Below, one piece after another: positions 35,430 to 47,300 of a DNA stretch of 64,000 nucleotides. Position numbers and translations under genes: made by a program. The notes below the pieces were generated by a model, which searched no databases, was not told where the DNA came from, and worked only from the letters and a program-made list of their open reading frames with translations. Positions within the stretch are counted from its first letter, which is position 1. Every line of letters starts with the position of its first letter. The stretch comes from Lateolabrax maculatus (lineage: Eukaryota > Chordata > Actinopteri > Acropomatiformes > Lateolabracidae): positions 2,108,501 to 2,172,500 of the forward strand of contig CM062218.1 in assembly GCA_031216445.1 (NCBI GenBank). The letters are read 5' to 3'.

Positions 35430-36465
35430 ACTCAATGCAAACAATCTTTTTTAGATGATGATGAAATAAAACTAAAACTGTGCAGGAATGTGCAAAATAT
35501 TGTTTAGTGAATGTGTAACGTTTAAGTATAAACTGTAGTCCACAAGTGTGCATTAATGTAACGCGTAGTGTCTGTTTGGGGAGGGGATAAGGGTCCGTGT
35601 CAATGGGGGTCTTGTTGATCAGGCCGGCTGCAGACGGGAAGAAACTGTTCTTGTGGCGAGAGGTTTTGGTCCTGATGGACCGCAGCCTCCTGCCAGAGGG
35701 GAGAGTCTCAAACAGTTTGTGATCGGGCTGGGAAGGGTCGGCCACAATCTTCCCTGCACGCCTCCGGTTCCTGGAGGCGTACAGGTCCTGGAGAGATGGT
35801 AGATTGCAGCCAATCACCCTCTCTGCGGAGCGAATGATACGCTGCAGTCTTCCCTTGTCCTTGGCAGTAGCAGCAGCGTACCAGACGGTGATGGAGGAGG
35901 TGTGGATGGACTCGATGATGGCAGTGTAGAAATGCACCATCATCGTTTTTGACAGGTTGAACTTCTTCAGCTGCCGCAGAAAGTACATCCTCTGCTGTGC
36001 TTTCTTGGTGATGGAGCTGATGTTCAGCTCCCACTTGAGGTGCTGGGAGATGATGGAGTCCAGGAAGCGGACACAGTGTCTGGGGAGTCTCTCAGGGTGA
36101 TGGGGGTGAGTGGGGCTGGGTTCTTTCTGTAGTCCACAACCATCTCCACTGTCTTGAGAGCATTGAGCTCCAAGTTGTTCTGGCTGCACCAGGTCACCAG
36201 ATGGTCAATCTCCCACCTGTAGGCAGACTCATCCGCTGAGGGTGGTGTCGTCTGCAAACTTCAGGAGCTTGACAGACTGGTGATTGGAGGTGCAGCTGTT
36301 GGTGTACAGGGAGAAGAGTAGAGGGGAGAGAATCGGTGCTGATGGTCCTGGAGTCAGAGACATGTTTCCCCAGCTTTACGTGCTGCCTCCTGTCGGACAG
36401 GAAGTCTGTGATCCACCTGCAGGTGGAGTCAGGCACGCTCAGCTGGAGAGCTTGTTCCTGAATAA
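35430..36465 (-). mobile_element. 5'-truncated, frameshifted non-LTR retrotransposon (L2/Rex-like LINE)
   Basis: On the minus strand, reverse-transcriptase pieces lie in the expected order. First comes CRWITDFLSDRRQHVKLG (near 36420-36365), then KLLKFADDTT with the catalytic ADD near 36265-36240, then ESAYRWEIDHLVTWCSQNNL (36230-36170), and the C-terminal part LQRIIRSAERVIG through LPSGRRLRSIRTKTSRHK (35860-35640). The reading frame changes at least twice, after FADDTT and around 36060-36190, so no enzyme is made. The N-terminal endonuclease is absent. The 5' side ends at the start of duplication unit C (about 36466), as usual for LINE truncation. Family assignment within L2/CR1/Rex is uncertain. 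Confidence 0.85.
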
Positions 36466-36466
36466 A

Positions 36467-36700
36467 CTGAATACTTCTTAGAGCTGAGTGAAAAGTAGCC
36501 AATTACCTAAAGTGTAAACACCTGCTCAGGTTGCCAGGCGGGACATGGCCGATATCGCCAGCCTGATTCCAATTACGTCATCAGTGTGAGACGTGATTGG
36601 CTCAGGTACCAACACTTAAAAGGACCACTGTGTTGGCAACTGTCATGAAGCAGAAACAACAGTTTCTGATTTTGTTGTTTGGTGTCAGTGCTCCAAAAAC
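36467..36700 (+). promoter_or_regulatory. copy C promoter
   Basis: TTACGTCA at 36573-36580, GATTGGCT at 36595-36602 and TTAAAAGG at 36616-36623. The shared block begins immediately at the LINE edge, so copy C retains only about 235 bases of the ancestral upstream region. Confidence 0.58.
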
Positions 36701-38548
36701 ATGGCTTCTGGATTTTGTGTGAGGTACTGTAGATATCTTCTCTTTATCTTGGCAGATGTTACTGTGCTAACTTGGGTTTGTTTTGTTCATATCTTCTTCT
36801 TTTTTTCCAGGGAGCTCTTATTCTCACTATTAGCCTTTGGACTGCATGCAAATGGTGAGCATTCATGCTGCACAAAGTGAAGGTCTGTTTATTTACTTCT
36901 AAACTGATCCTAGAAATGTTTCCTCTTTCTAGCACTCAGCTACAGAAGTGGAGGCTCCAGTGGCATTAAACCCTACTTTAAACCGGTTGAGGATTTCTCA
37001 AGAAGCTACAAACCTGCTTTTACTTCCTCGGGTTATGAGGGCTCTGCACCGTCTGGAGGTTCTGTGAATAGTTATGGCCCCAGTTACACTGAAAGTGCTT
37101 CATCTCAGAACATGAAGCCTGCTGCCGCACCTAGTGCAGGAGGTTATAGTGGTTTTTATGGTCGGCAAGTAGGTAGATACAGTCCAGAGGGAAGTGTTCC
37201 TAGTTCCAAGCCTGGTCCACCAACACATCAAAAACCTGGACAAAATCCACAGCAGCCACATTATCAAAGTAATCCTGAAGCAAATGGTGTTCCCCAGACC
37301 AAAGCTGACATGTGGAATTTTGCTTTGCCGCCCAGCTACCCGGGCAAGCCCCTGCCGCAGCCGCCCAGCTACCCGGGCAAGCCCCTGCCGCAGCCGCCCA
37401 GCTACCCGGGCAAGCCCCTGCCGCAGCCGCCCAGCTACCCGGGCAAGCCCCTGCCGCAGCCGCCCAGCTACCCGGGCAAGCCCCTGCCGCAGCCGCCCAG
37501 CTACCCGGGCAAGCCCCTGCCGCAGCCGCCCAGCTACCCGGGCAAGCCCCTGCCGCAGCCGCCCAGCTACCCGGGCAAGCCCCTGCCGCAGCCGCCCAGC
37601 TACCCGGGCAAGCCCCTGCCGCAGCCGCCCAGCTACCCGGGCAAGCCCCTGCCGCAGCCGCCCAGCTACCCGGGCAAGCCCCTGCCGCAGCCGCCCAGCT
37701 ACCCGGGCAAGCCCCTGCCGCAGCCGCCCAGCTACCCGGGCAAGCCCCTGCCGCAGCCGCCCAGCTACCCGGGCAAGCCCCTGCCGCAGCCGCCCAGCTA
37801 CCCGGGCAAGCCCCTGCCGCAGCCGCCCAGCTACCCGGGCAAGCCCCTGCCGCAGCCGCCCAGCTACCCGGGCAAGCCCCTGCCGCAGCCGCCCAGCTAC
37901 CCGGGCAAGCCCCTGCCGCAGCCGCCCAGCTACCCGGTGTCTCAAAGCAGAGATGACATGTGGAACTTGGCTCTTCCACAGGGAGGTGTCGCTCCAAGAA
38001 GTTCTAGACTAACAATTCAACCCAGACAAAATCCACAGCAGCCACATTATCAAAGTAATCCTGGAGCAAATGGTGTTCCCCAGACCAAAGCTGTCATGTG
38101 GAATTTGCCGCCGCAGCCCGGCTACCCGGCCAAGCCGCAGCCCGGCTACCCGGCCAAGCCGCAGCCCGGCTACCCGGCCAAGCCGCAGCCCGGCTACCCG
38201 GCCAAGCCGCAGCCCGGCTACCCGGCCAAGCCGCAGCCCGGCTACCCGGCCAAGCCGCAGCCCGGCTACCCGGCCAAGCCGCAGCCCGGCTACCCGGCCA
38301 AGCCGCAGCCCGGCTACCCGGCCAAGCCGCAGCCCGGCTACCCGGCCAAGCCGCAGCCCGGCTACCCGGCCAAGCCGCAGCCCGGCTACCCGGCGTCTCA
38401 AAGCAAAGCTGGCATGTGGGACTTGGCTCTTCCACAAGAAGGTGTCGCTCCAAGAAGTTCTAGACTAAATCCAATGGCGTCATTCTACCACCCCGGGTTG
38501 CGGCAGCAGCAACTGGTGCCTGTGTACGATGGCTTTCCTCGACCTTAG
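36701..38548 (+). CDS. copy C: secreted Pro/Tyr-rich tandem-repeat protein, 560 aa
   Basis: Unrecognised family, paralogue of copy A. Exons 36701-36723, 36811-36854 and 36933-38548 (TAG) give 560 residues. The signal peptide is as in copy A. After the Gly/Ser/Tyr-rich head, copy C has a KPGQNPQQP insertion, then 18 copies of PPSYPGKPLPQ plus a final partial one. A spacer follows (SQSRDDMWNLALPQGGVAP and NPQQPHYQSNPGANGV), then 12 copies of PQPGYPAK and the shared C-terminus YHPGLRQQQLVPVYDGFPRP. There is no cysteine in the mature chain and no known domain. The array types differ from copy A while heads and tails are nearly identical, so arrays turn over faster than flanks. Likely an extended, disordered extracellular structural protein (inference). 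Confidence 0.8.
37328..37938 (+). repeat. copy C array 1: 18.5 x 33-bp coding repeat
   Basis: Units start every 33 bases from 37328 to 37922 and encode PPSYPGKPLPQ. They look identical at the nucleotide level through the array; 26 of 33 bases are G or C. The last unit stops after PPSYP. Confidence 0.97.
38111..38395 (+). repeat. copy C array 2: 12 x 24-bp coding repeat
   Basis: Units start every 24 bases from 38111 to 38375 and encode PQPGYPAK. They differ from copy A array 2 by one base per unit (AGC Ser to GGC Gly), and all 12 carry the change. Confidence 0.97.
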
Positions 38549-39030
38549 GTATCGTAACTGTACTGAGCTTACTCTTACAAAAACTTAATGTTAATGTAGA
38601 CAATATTTGCTGTATTGTGCTTTTTGTGAGTGTAGAGGTTTGTTTTCAAATAGAAATGTCAGTGCTTATTTGGTAAATGCATTGTGAACTAAACATGGTT
38701 TGTGTTCTCAGGTTCCTGAACTCTTCCTGGAAGCAGTCTGTGACATCAACTTTGTAAAATTCAATAAAGTAATTGAAACTGCACTCGGTGTCTGTGGATG
38801 TAATTTTAAACTTCAAGTTAGTGTACAGTCTTTGAACTTGCTCTGCACAAAATATCAGATTTGTTTTTTATATCTATCATTGGGTTCTTCCTGGTTTTGG
38901 AGATTATATTCTTGGGACAAGAATATTGTGAAATGGTAGCTCAAAGCACTTTGTATGTAATAAACAAGTACTTTAATTTGAAACTTGGGTTCTCCTGCAT
39001 TAAACTTATTGCATTGTCATTAATCTCGCA
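38549..39030 (+). other. copy C 3' flank and UTR exon
   Basis: Matches 30828-31300 after copy A, including the acceptor TGTGTTCTCAG at 38701-38711 and AATAAA at 38763-38768. Homology fades near 39030, which marks the end of the duplicated cluster. Confidence 0.6.
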
Positions 39031-42000
39031 CACTTTGCTGTAAGTAACACAAAGCATGAGTTTATCACAAAGTAAATTTTTTTTTTTTAAGTGTGTTCTG
39101 TAATTTAAAGACTTGACAGTTCTTGCGTACCCTCTTGTTCACAACATCTTGCAATGTTCCAAAAGGGAAAAGGCTTGCTCAATGTGTGAGCAAACATGGC
39201 AGTTTAATGCTTTCTACCCAGCTGCAGAATAATGGTCGAATCTGGACTAAAGCCAACTGGAGACGGAGGCAGTTTGCCAAGCAGGAGGTCGGTCTCAGGA
39301 AAATTACAGAGGATGGGTATCAAGATAGTGAGTCTACTGAATCTCTGCTGTGGGCTGCTCAGTTTAGCAAATGACTGCTTGTTATCATGGTCAGTGAGGA
39401 TGTTCTCTGATTTACTTTCTGCTGCTATTGGTCAGTGTAGGATTGAAAGTCGGTGGCGCTAGTAACATTTCCAGGGTTGGGGTTTTGATTCCCCCTGTGG
39501 CTCATTGAAAAAAACTTAAAGAACCCAAACAACGGCTGGTTAGAGTATAACACTTGGTCAGTAAGAAGCTGCAAAAGAATATGTACTTGAATTTTGACAA
39601 AAGTAAAGTATCCGTCAATGATTTTAACAGTTTAGTTCAAGGGTTGAAGCATTAATAAGTTAAACCAGCTGCCGTTGTGCTTGATAGGAAATAAATTCTA
39701 CACACTCCATGGCAAAATCCCTTTTCTTGGATTAAAGACCTTTTAAGAGCAAATATTCAGTTTCTCTAAGAGATAGAGGCAGCATTAGACATTGTCTAAT
39801 GAATGAGCCACCATGCACAAAGTGCCTGGCACTCAACACATATCAGACTGAAATATTTCTTTAACCCAGGAAGAGAGACATCATATTTGAGCTTTGTATC
39901 TGAGGAAATATTGAGTCACCATTTAAGAGCAGGAATATTGTATCAGATCATCTAAAAACACTGACATACAACAAGACAACAAACTCCTTGATCAGAGCTT
40001 GATCTGTTGTATTTCACATCCAATGGTTTTATTTATGGTGTTATTTTCAGTCTAAATGGCATAATAAAAGTGTGGATCAGATGTTTTGAGTCTGCAGGTA
40101 GATTACATTGCTTCTAAATAGTTAATTGCTTTAAACTCTGTATTAAATTACACTTTCCATGTTAACTCTAGGTGTGATAATGTCTGTCTTTTGGTCCACT
40201 TTGGTCCAGTGTTGTTATCATGCTGAAGACTCTTTTATATTCCTTTCAAACATTTTGTATCAGGACGAGATAGCACCGATGTCTCCCTATGACTCCTGCG
40301 TAATATTTCTTCATTCTGTTTGTAAAGTGCATGTTGGTTTCTTTGTCTGGGCACTGATGATGTAAACGTAACTGAGAAAAAAGCATAACTGAAGCATGAT
40401 GGGAAATGGAGTTATAATCCTCGTGTTGACACTCATAAAATATCTTCTGAGCTCGATTTAACATGCTGTGAATCATGAGTCTCCAGCTCCTCGCCTTTCC
40501 TCTTTCCTCCCACCTCTTCTCTTTCTCTCTCTCCCTTTCCCCCTCTCCCCCTCTCCCTGATAGCTGTTATTAGTTTCGTCTTCTCCTGTTTGGGGGAGAT
40601 AATAACACAGAATACTGCTTTTTGTGCACTGACTATCAGTGTGCGTGTGTGCTGTGTGTGTGTTGCTGCTCCCTGTCATTAAGCAGCGAGTCCGTGTGGT
40701 TAAAATCACACAGCTTTCACTGTTTGAAGCTCTGCCAGCTCCACCATCTGATCCCAGAGCTTCCTCCAGCAAACCACTCGGCCTGCTGGCTTCAGTCCAG
40801 CCACCAAATCTTCAGTTTAGGGCCAAAAGTCTGCAGGTTTTCCCTCTCAGCTGCTGTAGTGGAAATCTGTTGGACATGGTTATGCACCACTGTTTTGGGA
40901 GGGACACCAGTGACACAGTTGTTTCCAGGCATAGATTTAATCTGTGCCTGGATCCTGGGTTCGATGGTACTAATAGTGTCTCTGTTTGCGGAGACCGGTG
41001 GCTCATTTGGATAAAGTGCAGTACCAGGTAGCAGCAGATTCTCTATTTTTGATGAAGTCACAACAAACGTTACCCAAAGAGTGAAGTGGGACCAATTCAA
41101 AGTGTGTACGTATGGGTGAACGAGAGGTGTTTGGTATGAAGGGGCGGCATAAATACAGTCCATTTAGTTTGGAGAATGTTTTCATCAGGATACAATCTGA
41201 GGTTCACTGACTACGTTTTACCACGAGGTGTCAGTAATGAGAATTAACCCTCTATGGTACTGTGCTGCCTCTAGGTAACACACCCATTTTGGGCCTTGTA
41301 CACTGTCGAAAAACATCCTAAATTTTGATGCAATACTTAAAGAAAGAGACAGGGCCCTAAGGAAACTAAAAGCAGTGTTTTGATTTGTCACATGACTCTC
41401 TGGAGGCCATGTTGAATCCCTTTTTTGCAGCCTTCCTTACATGGTTGAGCTCCATCATCTCTCGCCACACAAATGGTCTAAAAAAACGTCTTTTTTCTGT
41501 CATTTTAAAATCTGGAAAAAAAACTGTATTCACAATAATAGGGGGAAAAAAGTTTAATTTTTAATTGTTTAATGTACTTTATTTGATAAATACGTAATGA
41601 AAAATTGTCGGGCCGGTGAAAACTCCCTGGTTGTAATGGTATAGTGAAAGTGCAGTGCTCAAAGTGTCTCACACTTCACAGCTGAGAAGAACTGATTCAT
41701 AAATTTCCATAAGCAGTGAGCCAAAGATGGCAGCAACCCAACAAATGGTGGAAACATACGTCAGGAAAGACACAAACCATCAGACTAAAACAAAGATTTA
41801 AATGTAACACAAATGATCAAATACTGAATGTATATTGATAACTGTTAATTAGCCTTGCTGAATGTGGACAGCAAACTCATCTAAATAACAATTTTAAGGT
41901 ATTTGTCTTTAGATGTAATTTATTTTTCAGACTAAAATCTTACATAAATACACATGATAAGATTATAAAATATGATGTATGATGTATGTATGTATTTAAC

Positions 42001-42225
42001 CAACCTTTTTCACTTGCTGTGTCCAGTTGTGGTCTCTTGTCACGTCTCAGATGTCTGTGAGTTGTTATCTTTAACTGAAGAAACATTTCCCCTCTAAACT
42101 TTGCACATGGTTTCATTTAAATAACAATTTGCGGCCTAAAGATGTACAATTACAGAGCAAAAGAGCAAAGAAATGTATGCAGCATATTCTTGAGTTTTCA
42201 CGAGTCATCTGACGACCCCTCAGAT
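39031..42225. other. intergenic, no gene recognised
   Basis: Chance reading frames only. Around 40490-40560 there is a pyrimidine-rich stretch. No splice-consistent coding segments were found on either strand. Confidence 0.55.
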
Positions 42226-42330
42226 TTATCTTGTGACCCTTTGGAGGGGCCCGACCCCAAGGTTGGGAGCCACTTTTGTACTTTTCCCTGTAGTGGAGTA
42301 TTTTGACCCAGTACAGAGTACTTCTTCCTC
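42215..42330. repeat. composite repeat relic
   Basis: TTGTGACCCTTTGGAGGGGC CCGACCCCAAGGTTGGGAGC resembles the end of a common teleost DNA-transposon relic. It is followed by GTAGTGGAGTATTTTGACCC and GAGTACTTCTTCCTCTGC, the end of the family seen at 24031-24421. Confidence 0.6.
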
Positions 42331-42954
42331 TGCTTTCAACACGTTATTTTGCAAAGGAACAGAACTTTTTATTCTCATTTTTTTTTTCTCTTCATCCTGC
42401 ACTTTTTGATCTTTTCCAAACAGTTCAGAAAAATACTCACTAGGTGGCGACGTAGTTTTAAATATCTGAGTGATCATTACCAAACAATAAGGTAATGATA
42501 TAACATTACTTAGATCCGCCCTTTAATGTGCAGTGGGGTATAAACATTCATTTTACATTTTATTCTTAGACATGAAATCACTTACAGTAAGCGACATCAG
42601 TATTTCAATTTTATTTCAAAGCAAGTGTATTTTATTTATTTTATTATTTATTTAACATTATACTTTTGGTCCTCACTGTGACACACCTAAATATGTACTT
42701 TTATTTTCTTTTCTTATTTTTACCTTACATTTTTAATTATCATTATAACTTACTATTATTCTATTTATTTCTTTTTTTTACATTTTATGATGACATTTTT
42801 CTTCCTTTAAGATATTAGTGGTTGTACGTTCCGTCCCTTCCTGTCTTGTAACTTCCTAATCTTACTTTCGTTTGATTTTACAGGATGGTTTTGGTCGTGG
42901 GCCTGTGGATGAATGTTTTTATAGGTTTGATTTTCAGCCCCCCCCCCTCTCTCC

Positions 42955-43375
42955 ATTAATAAAAAGCCTCCTCCTCTGAGGGCGGGGCCAAGCGGACGCG
43001 CGTCCCCCCCCCCCCCCCCCAGGCGCGCTCCCGTGGCGCGTGTCCGTCGGCAGAGCCCTCGCTGTGGAGAAGTTGATCGTGTCCGGCGGCGTCGCGCTGT
43101 TCCCGGCCCTCCGTGTCTCCCTGCGCCCCGACATGCGTCTCCTCCTGCGGACATGGGGCCCGTCCGGCCCGGGTGGACACTAACCGCCGGCTCCGCCCGC
43201 GTCCTGCCCTGCTCCAGCCGGGGACTCCCTGCGGCGCGCACCTGAGCCTCCTCACCGGCACCGAGCCCCCCCCCCCCCCCCCCGTTAGTTCACGTTTGCC
43301 TCCGTGCCGCTTCCTTTATGGACCACACGAGCTCCCAGTGACAGTGTTTGTAATTTTCCGCTCACGCCGCTGAAG
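42955..43375 (+). promoter_or_regulatory. mtss1: CpG-rich 5' region of mtss1
   Basis: Dense CpG (for example GGACGCGCG and GGCGGCGTCGCGCTG) between AT-rich flanks, with two C runs at 43004-43020 and 43266-43283. It directly precedes the first coding exon, so it is the likely promoter and 5' UTR. The transcription start is not determined. Confidence 0.7.
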
Positions 43376-44133
43376 ATGGAGACGGTGATGGAGAGGGAGT
43401 GCAGCGCGCTGGGGGGGCTGTTCCAGACCGTCATAGGAGACATGAAGGTAACACGAAGCACCTTTGTTATTTCACCTGTGAGCAGGGGAGAGACCCCTCT
43501 GCACACCCGCACAGTGCATTCTGTCTGTTTGTTGGAGATTTCCAGGCCTCATTATTAATTTGCTAATTATCCGGGGGGGGGGGTAAAGGTGGGTGTGTTC
43601 AGGCTCTGGTGCGTTCATGCTCAGGATCAGATCTGCAGCTTTCTCCCAAAATATGACCACAGCCTCCTGGTACCCAGCGACAGGCTGCTGATGGATGGAG
43701 ACAGAGTGTGGTCATCAGTGCAACATGTCTGCTGTGAGTGACTGGGGGGGGGGGTCTGATGTGGATTTTACAGACGTGCAGGTCTGAGAGAAACCTGGAC
43801 TGTAACACACAACAGACTCAAATCAAAAGCCTCTTCTGCTTTTGCACATAAATGACGTTAGAGCTGAAATGTGACGGTTGGCTGTTTTTCTTTGTCTTGT
43901 ATGATAGAAAACTGAATCATTTTGGGTTTTGGACAACAAGTGTTTGGAAGATTAACCACTGATTGATTGTGTATCAGTTATTTGTCTGTAAATCACCGAC
44001 AGATTCATCAGTGGGAGCTAAATGTAGTTAATTCTGCTCTTTATTCTTGTCAGATAGTCTCTCTCCCTGTGGTGTTTGTTTCATGTCGACACATATTTTT
44101 TGGGACAGTTTTGCCTGTTTTTTACTGTGAGTT

Positions 44134-44187
<54 letters not shown>

Positions 44188-44193
44188 CAGGCA

Positions 44194-44235
<42 letters not shown>

Positions 44236-44332
44236 TGATGACTCGTCTCCCATTTTGGGACCAAAGCCTGTTTTAGGCTGAGGGTTGAACTAAGCTCGGG
44301 GTCAGGTTTAAGCATGTGCAGGTCATGGTGAA

Positions 44333-44366
<34 letters not shown>

Positions 44367-47300
44367 CGGGGGAGGGGCACTTGCAGCCGCACACACCTGT
44401 TTCCATGGGGATGTAATAGCAGCCAGGTGGTTTCTAACAGGTGTAGTCGGTTCACAAAGGGAGGGCTGGGACATCTGCCACACCCTCTTCCTCCTCCCTG
44501 CCTCTTCCTCCTCGCACTCTTTTTTTCTCTCTCCTCTCGTTCTGTGCCTTCTCTTCCTCATCCTCTTCTCCTGTTCTCACCCTCCTCTTCCTTCTGTCAT
44601 CATTTCTATCCGACAGTATGCCCCACCTCCCTCGCTCCTCTTTCTTCTCTTTTTCTCGTGCCTCTGCTTCTCCATCTTATCTTCCCCTCCTTTACTTCTT
44701 TTGCTTCCTCCTCTACCTCCCTCCACTGTTTCTTCTCCCCTTTCCTCCCTTTTCTCCTCCTCATTTTCTCTCTTCTTTTCATCATTCCCAGCATCCTGAA
44801 TTACTGTTCTGTCTCCCTTTTCTTTCTCCTTCAGTTTGCTTCCATCTTCTTTCTTTTCATTCTCCTGTGTATCGTCCTTATTACCTTTTTTCATCCTCTT
44901 CCTTCTCTTTCTCCTTCTCCCTTTCTCCTTTTCCCCCTTTCAAGCGAGTCTTCATCTCTCCTGCATCTGTTTCAGTGGTATTTCATGCATGTTGACACTG
45001 AAATGAATGAAATGCTACCACGCTTTCTTTTAAATACACACGTAAAGATTCACAAACATGGCTGCTGCAGATGTGAGCGATGCTATACTGTTACAGCGTA
45101 AACTTATTTATATACCGTTTCATATGTAAATGCCCTTTTCAGTCCACAGGGAAGATCTAATGATAAACATTTAAAAATTAGCAGTTTACTAGCAGTTTTT
45201 GGCTGGTCAAGGATGAGCTAAATTGAACTACTTTATAGACTGTTGGAAAGTTTAATCTGTATCAGTGCATCGTTGTTAGGAGCTCATCACAGGTTTGGGA
45301 TGTTTAATCTTAATCTACAAACTAACAAGTAAATATAGCTGTCAGGTAAACATAGTGGAGGAAAAAATGTAGCATTAAATTAAAAGTATAGTTCCTCAAA
45401 CTTTTACTTAAAGAATAAGGTTAGTGTTATTCTATTTATTTCTTATTGTTAACAAATCCCATGAAAGGACTAAAACCAACAGTGACCTCCTGTCTGTGGC
45501 TCTGACCCACTGGTTCCTCCTGAAGATGCATTTTCCTAAAACAGCTGCTGATTTGTTAGGGACTATTTTCAGCAGCGGATGAATCCACATTTGGTGCTCT
45601 AGTGAGTATTTGGGGCGTGTGTGTGTGTGTGTGTGTGTGTGTGGAGTCTGAATAAACTTCAACTTGTGTGTTCGAGGTGACGAAGGAACACGTCACCCAG
45701 TGCAACAATGATTCTTTGGATAAACACATGCAACTTACTCAGAGCAACAACAATAAATGTAATTATCATTTTCATCTTTAATCGCTGTAATAAAATGCGC
45801 CTGACTGTAGGACAGCGTGATCTTTTATTCATACACGGGACTCACAGGCAGCCAGGTTCTCCCTTGTCAGCATCAACATGTGTGGGTGGAGAGAGATTTC
45901 CCTGCATCACTGTGGAGGAGACTCCACTCTGCCGCTCCTAATTGTCTTTTACACGCACAGCTTTTGTCTGCGTGTTTGTGTATTCAGTCAGGTGACAGAC
46001 GCCTTATTTCACCCCTCATCCTTTATGTTTAATTAAAGGAAAACAATGAGAACATTTTACAACCGCTGGGTTAATGAAGCCAAGTTATAGCGCCTGCTTG
46101 TCTGTCACTAATAATAAGGTTGGCTTTTTACGTCTCCAAAAGTTTGGCTCTTAGACATGTGAAACAGAGACGTGAGGCTTCTCAAAACATGTAAGAACCT
46201 GTAAGGCTTTGGTACTTAAGTTCTTCCTTGTTCCCACTTTATTTTACAAAGAGGAACATTTAGGATGTACGCCATTAGAAACGCAAAACGTTGTACAATT
46301 AAGGGACAGACAACAAAGGAAGTGGCGCTGCTGATATGGATTTCTTTCCATGTTAATGCAAACATAAGATCCAGGTTTATACGTTAATGGAGAATCCAGT
46401 TTGAGGCCATAATTTAAAGCAAACCAGGGCTGGCTGTCATCACTGTATATGTCTCAATGATTTAATTTACTGTGATTAATATCAAGATGAATAGAAAGTT
46501 TAATGTCTTTGATACGTTTTTAATGCTTGCAACCCTAAGCCTAATCCTTTTGCTACATCGTATGGTTTTACAAGGCAGATTTGTCTTCCAAGCTTTTTAA
46601 ATGATAATGAATAAAATTAACCCAATAATTGCCACCGTCATAATTCAAAATGTTTTATATTAGAGACAGAAAACCATTTATGAAATCCCCATCTCATTTT
46701 GTATATACTCAACATATCAGAGCTGAAATTGATTAATCAATTAGTAGAATGACAGGAAATTAAACTGTTTTTATAATTGATGTAATAACTGATTCCAACT
46801 TCTCAAACATGAAGTCTTTTGACGAAACTACTAGTTTAGAGCCGTCTACCAAGGCTTGGTGAATTATGGTTTGTTCAGTATTTTCGGACATTTTGTAGAC
46901 TGAACGATTACATACGAGTGTTTTATTTTGGAAATCCCACAAAACAAGCTTACTTTAACCTGTAAAAATGACCTCAAATGATGTATGTCCTCAGTTAAGT
47001 GACCACGTAGAGAGGCTCAAAACAAGAGAATTCACTTTGATATTAAATCCTTGTAGTCGACCAGCCCTGGTCTGATGTAACTGAACTCGCACCAGATTCA
47101 TAAGGTTCATTTGTCCTCTTTGTCATTTTCATTTCCTTCCCACGAAATTTACATTTCCTCTCTGCATATCAGCTCCACCTGCAGCCAGTGTGCTGCGTAT
47201 CCATGTGCGTTCATGTCCTGTGTAAATGCGAGCGTGTCTGGCGGTGTGCTGTTCGTCATCCACACATCACTGTGCTGCTTAAATTGAAGGCAAATTACTG

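Noticed and set aside
29094..38548. Assignment of the repeat genes to fish choriogenin/ZP proteins
   Set aside because: The Pro-Gln repeats are similar in style, but no trefoil or ZP domain and no conserved cysteines follow; the chain ends after the repeats.
29094..38548. Assignment to P/Q-rich SCPP enamel/bone matrix genes
   Set aside because: SCPP introns are phase 0; here the introns are phase 2 and phase 1, and no phosphorylation (SxE) clusters are seen.
40622..41031. Two overlapping plus-strand frames of 130 codons
   Set aside because: Begin in a TG-rich stretch, have no recognisable domain, and no splice-consistent neighbours.
44316..45101. Open frame of 261 codons rich in Ser, Leu and Phe
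   Set aside because: Lies in the polypyrimidine tract and a TG microsatellite; the composition explains the openness.
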